Positions 27,547-29,791 of a stretch of DNA of 29,791 bases are shown in pieces. The position numbers and the translations under genes were made by a program. The notes under the pieces were generated by a model that was not told the origin of the DNA, did not search any database, and worked only from the letters and a program-made list of their open reading frames with translations. How positions within the stretch are numbered: position 1 is the first letter of the stretch; the number at the start of each line of letters is the position of its first letter. This DNA comes from Apostichopus californicus (lineage: Eukaryota > Echinodermata > Holothuroidea > Aspidochirotida > Stichopodidae), in the NCBI GenBank assembly GCA_020650975.1, contig JAIPMN010017112.1:1-29791 (forward strand), in the 5' to 3' direction.

Positions 27547-29791
27547 ACCAACCCTTTCATATACGAGTCGATTTGAGAGACTGGCATACCAATCTGTATA
27601 AATCTGTAATAGCAGCACACATCCATCATTATCATAATACCCTTAACAAACTGTTTTGATATTGTTTTTTTGCCAATAACCTTAAATAATTAATCAAGTC
27701 AAAAAAGTGGTTATATTTATTTAATATACATTGTTTTTTCAAATATTCTTAGTGCTTTCTCTTAACCCTCTACTATAAGTTCCATTTTCATTCCAACGAA
27801 TCCATTCTAAAGTGCGCTGGTAGTAGAGCTAGCTGGTGGATACAAAACATCACAAATAAAATAAAAAAACAACAACAAAACTTGGATACTGGAAGGAAAT
27901 TTGAATTTTAAAAAAAGACATTCATTAATGATCAAATGAGAATGTTTTTCCAGAAACCCAAACTAGTGGTGAACATGCACATGCCACCACTAAAAGTTTT
28001 GTTTGTTTGTTGAATAGTACATAAAAATGGGTGTCGGCTGCATTCCACATTCTTGAGTAGGATCTGTGACAAGCTACCAGTACTTCAGTTCCTCTATCAG
28101 CTTTGCCTAGAGTTAATCGACACAGTAAACATACACCACACTCAATGACTAGGTGTCTCTTGTGTTTGTGACAAAGTGCATATAGTATTTCTACAGATTG
28201 GAAGCAATGATTTAATATAATAATAAAAAGAAAGAAAACCAAAAGTTTTGAAAAAGGGTGAGTAATTTCTGTACTTCCCAGTAAATACAACATAACGTCT
28301 GTGGTTAGGCATTCACAGAACAGCAAAGCCCGTCTGCGGTTCATCGTTTGTAATCAATACATCATTTTTGAGGCTCTTGTTTTTTTTTAATTCATGTAAA
28401 AACCCAGTGAGAAAAAGTTGCATGTAAACTTCTGTAATTGGATATGACAAGTTGACCAGTCATTCGTAAGTGAACTGAGACACAGATATTCCAATACTTG
28501 TATTAGGTTCATCAGGTTTACTTTCATCGTAAGAGAGAATAGAGAATATCGTTTTGAATAATTTCTAACGTTGCCCCTTGAAAATCAAGGAAATTATAGA
28601 TACGTGCCCTTTGTTGATTTAGGACACTGTATCGTTCTCATTACAAGTGCAAACGAGTACGTTAACAGACAATTCCACACTGGATAATTCAAGCTGAACA
28701 TTCTCTTCACGACAAACAGGTACGAGGAGTATGCGCCTAATTAATGTTCTTTCTTTCAGCACATTTGAAAACGACATTCTTATTTCTTTTCAATCAACAT
28801 GTAAAACTGAAGTACAAGTTTTCTCATGCAAAACTGGTCTAAAACAGGTACTGTAAGAACTTTATGATTTTCTGATTTATTTATATCGTAAGAGTAAAAG
28901 GAACTGCAGTCTTACAGGTAGCATGTTTCAACATTAAATATGTTAACCCTAGCTAATGGAAGTGAAGGCAACACATGGCTATGACCCAATGCCTTATATT
29001 ATAAACCCCTCATGAATGAAAGGAAGCAGGCTGAGAGAAATATAATCTTGGAGTAAACAACATCAAGTTGGTTGTTTCGGCGAGAGAAGCGTCTAGAGAT
29101 TCTTACATTCTTAGTCTTTAAGTTTTTCTTCGATGAGAGGTGGACTGTCCAGATGGTTGAACAAGAATTTCATGGTTATGGAACATGAAATTTACAAGTG
29201 CTTCTTGCTCACAGACGGAAGACACATGAACATTTCATATTTAATTTCTCAGTTTTGGATAAGATTTTTAGAGCAGAATTTCAATGTACAGTAGGATAGG
29301 GAAGCTGAGTTTAGATAGGCCATCTTTATTTTACTAATTTGACTTTGTCTAAGATATCAGTCAGGGTAGTAAAAAGCTTGATTCTTCTCGAAGGCAAGGT
29401 TATACTGTATGGAACAAGTGACAATTCAAGAGAGTGAATGGGTCATAAGGATCAACATTGGCCAATTAAGCACTTATTTTGAAGCATGCCAGTAGTATGT
29501 TGTAATGTGTGATGTGTAAAATATTTCAATTAGGTAGTAAGGTTGTGAGGTAAAGACAAATTAATTTTTAAAATGAAATGATAAAGTAGCTTGGCTGATT
29601 TATGATTAACCTTGTTAATTTACTCTCATTTCAACAGTCAGCAACTTTTATTGTACACAAATGACTAAGCTTTACAACAGAATGAACTTGATGACAGGGA
29701 GCTTCAAAAGAGGTTACTGCTCTATTGTGGGCAGTTCTGTAAGATGAATTTTTATACATATACATACACATGGGATATATACATATATATA

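Larger units (their letters stand above)
24148..29791. other. Noncoding right flank, no supported gene
   Basis: About 5.6 kb, AT-rich, with homopolymer and microsatellite tracts: a GAAATGTGAAAAAGTC minisatellite (25129-25205), poly-G (25554-25581), an A-rich run (26438-26466), an 11-C run (27536-27546) and TA repeats at the end. The longest open frame (28344-27925, minus, 139 codons) shows no domain, an odd Leu/Cys-rich composition and no splice support. Part of this region could be the 3' untranslated region of a minus-strand gene lying to the right, but that is a guess. Confidence 0.4.

Noticed and set aside
27925..28344. Minus-strand frame of 139 codons
   Set aside because: Leu/Cys-rich with no domain, no splice context and AT-rich surroundings; likely chance.

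Overview
The window looks like nuclear DNA of a multicellular animal. It is AT-rich, its coding sequence is split by GT-AG introns with consistent phases, its 3' ends are long and untranslated, and it carries retroelement and DNA-transposon debris with many microsatellites. The mix of Penelope-type elements, a hAT MITE, a LINE 3' tail and CTAGGC-rich stretches suggests a marine deuterostome invertebrate, perhaps an echinoderm. That is an inference of low confidence. No bacterial-type operon, CRISPR array or rRNA is visible.

Left part (about 1-3.6 kb): on the minus strand lies a decayed Penelope-like retroelement region. Its upstream half (3560 to about 2240) has the N-terminal region and the ADKG / YTLPK reverse-transcriptase (RT) blocks of one lineage. 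Its downstream half (about 2240 to 957) has the YRDD RT, CxC linker and GIY-YIG nuclease of a different-looking lineage. Just past the stop codon, at 910-859, there is a complete type I hammerhead ribozyme, the best single signal in the window.

Middle left (about 4.3-9.8 kb, minus strand): the 5' part of a protein-coding gene I cannot name. Exon 1 (9799-9758), the large acidic exon 2 (9329-7920), exon 3 (5390-5226) and exon 4 (4579-4336) join in phase. They give about 620 residues: a basic N-terminus, a Glu/Asp-rich disordered middle, then a helical region. The 3' end is unresolved because the next plausible exon does not fit the phase of exon 4.

Centre (about 9.8-16.2 kb): mostly noncoding, with a 375-bp hAT-type MITE with 8-bp target duplication (11191-11565), a CTAGGC-rich patch, a LINE 3' end with ATT tail (about 14540-14756) and a minisatellite.

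Right part (16.2-24.1 kb, plus strand): a complete six-exon coding region of 778 codons for a four-membrane-span protein with a long cytoplasmic tail and a PPPY motif. It resembles the ENTREP/FAM189 (CD20-like) family. A long 3' untranslated region probably follows, with a possible AATAAA at 24142. The last 5.6 kb holds no gene I can support.
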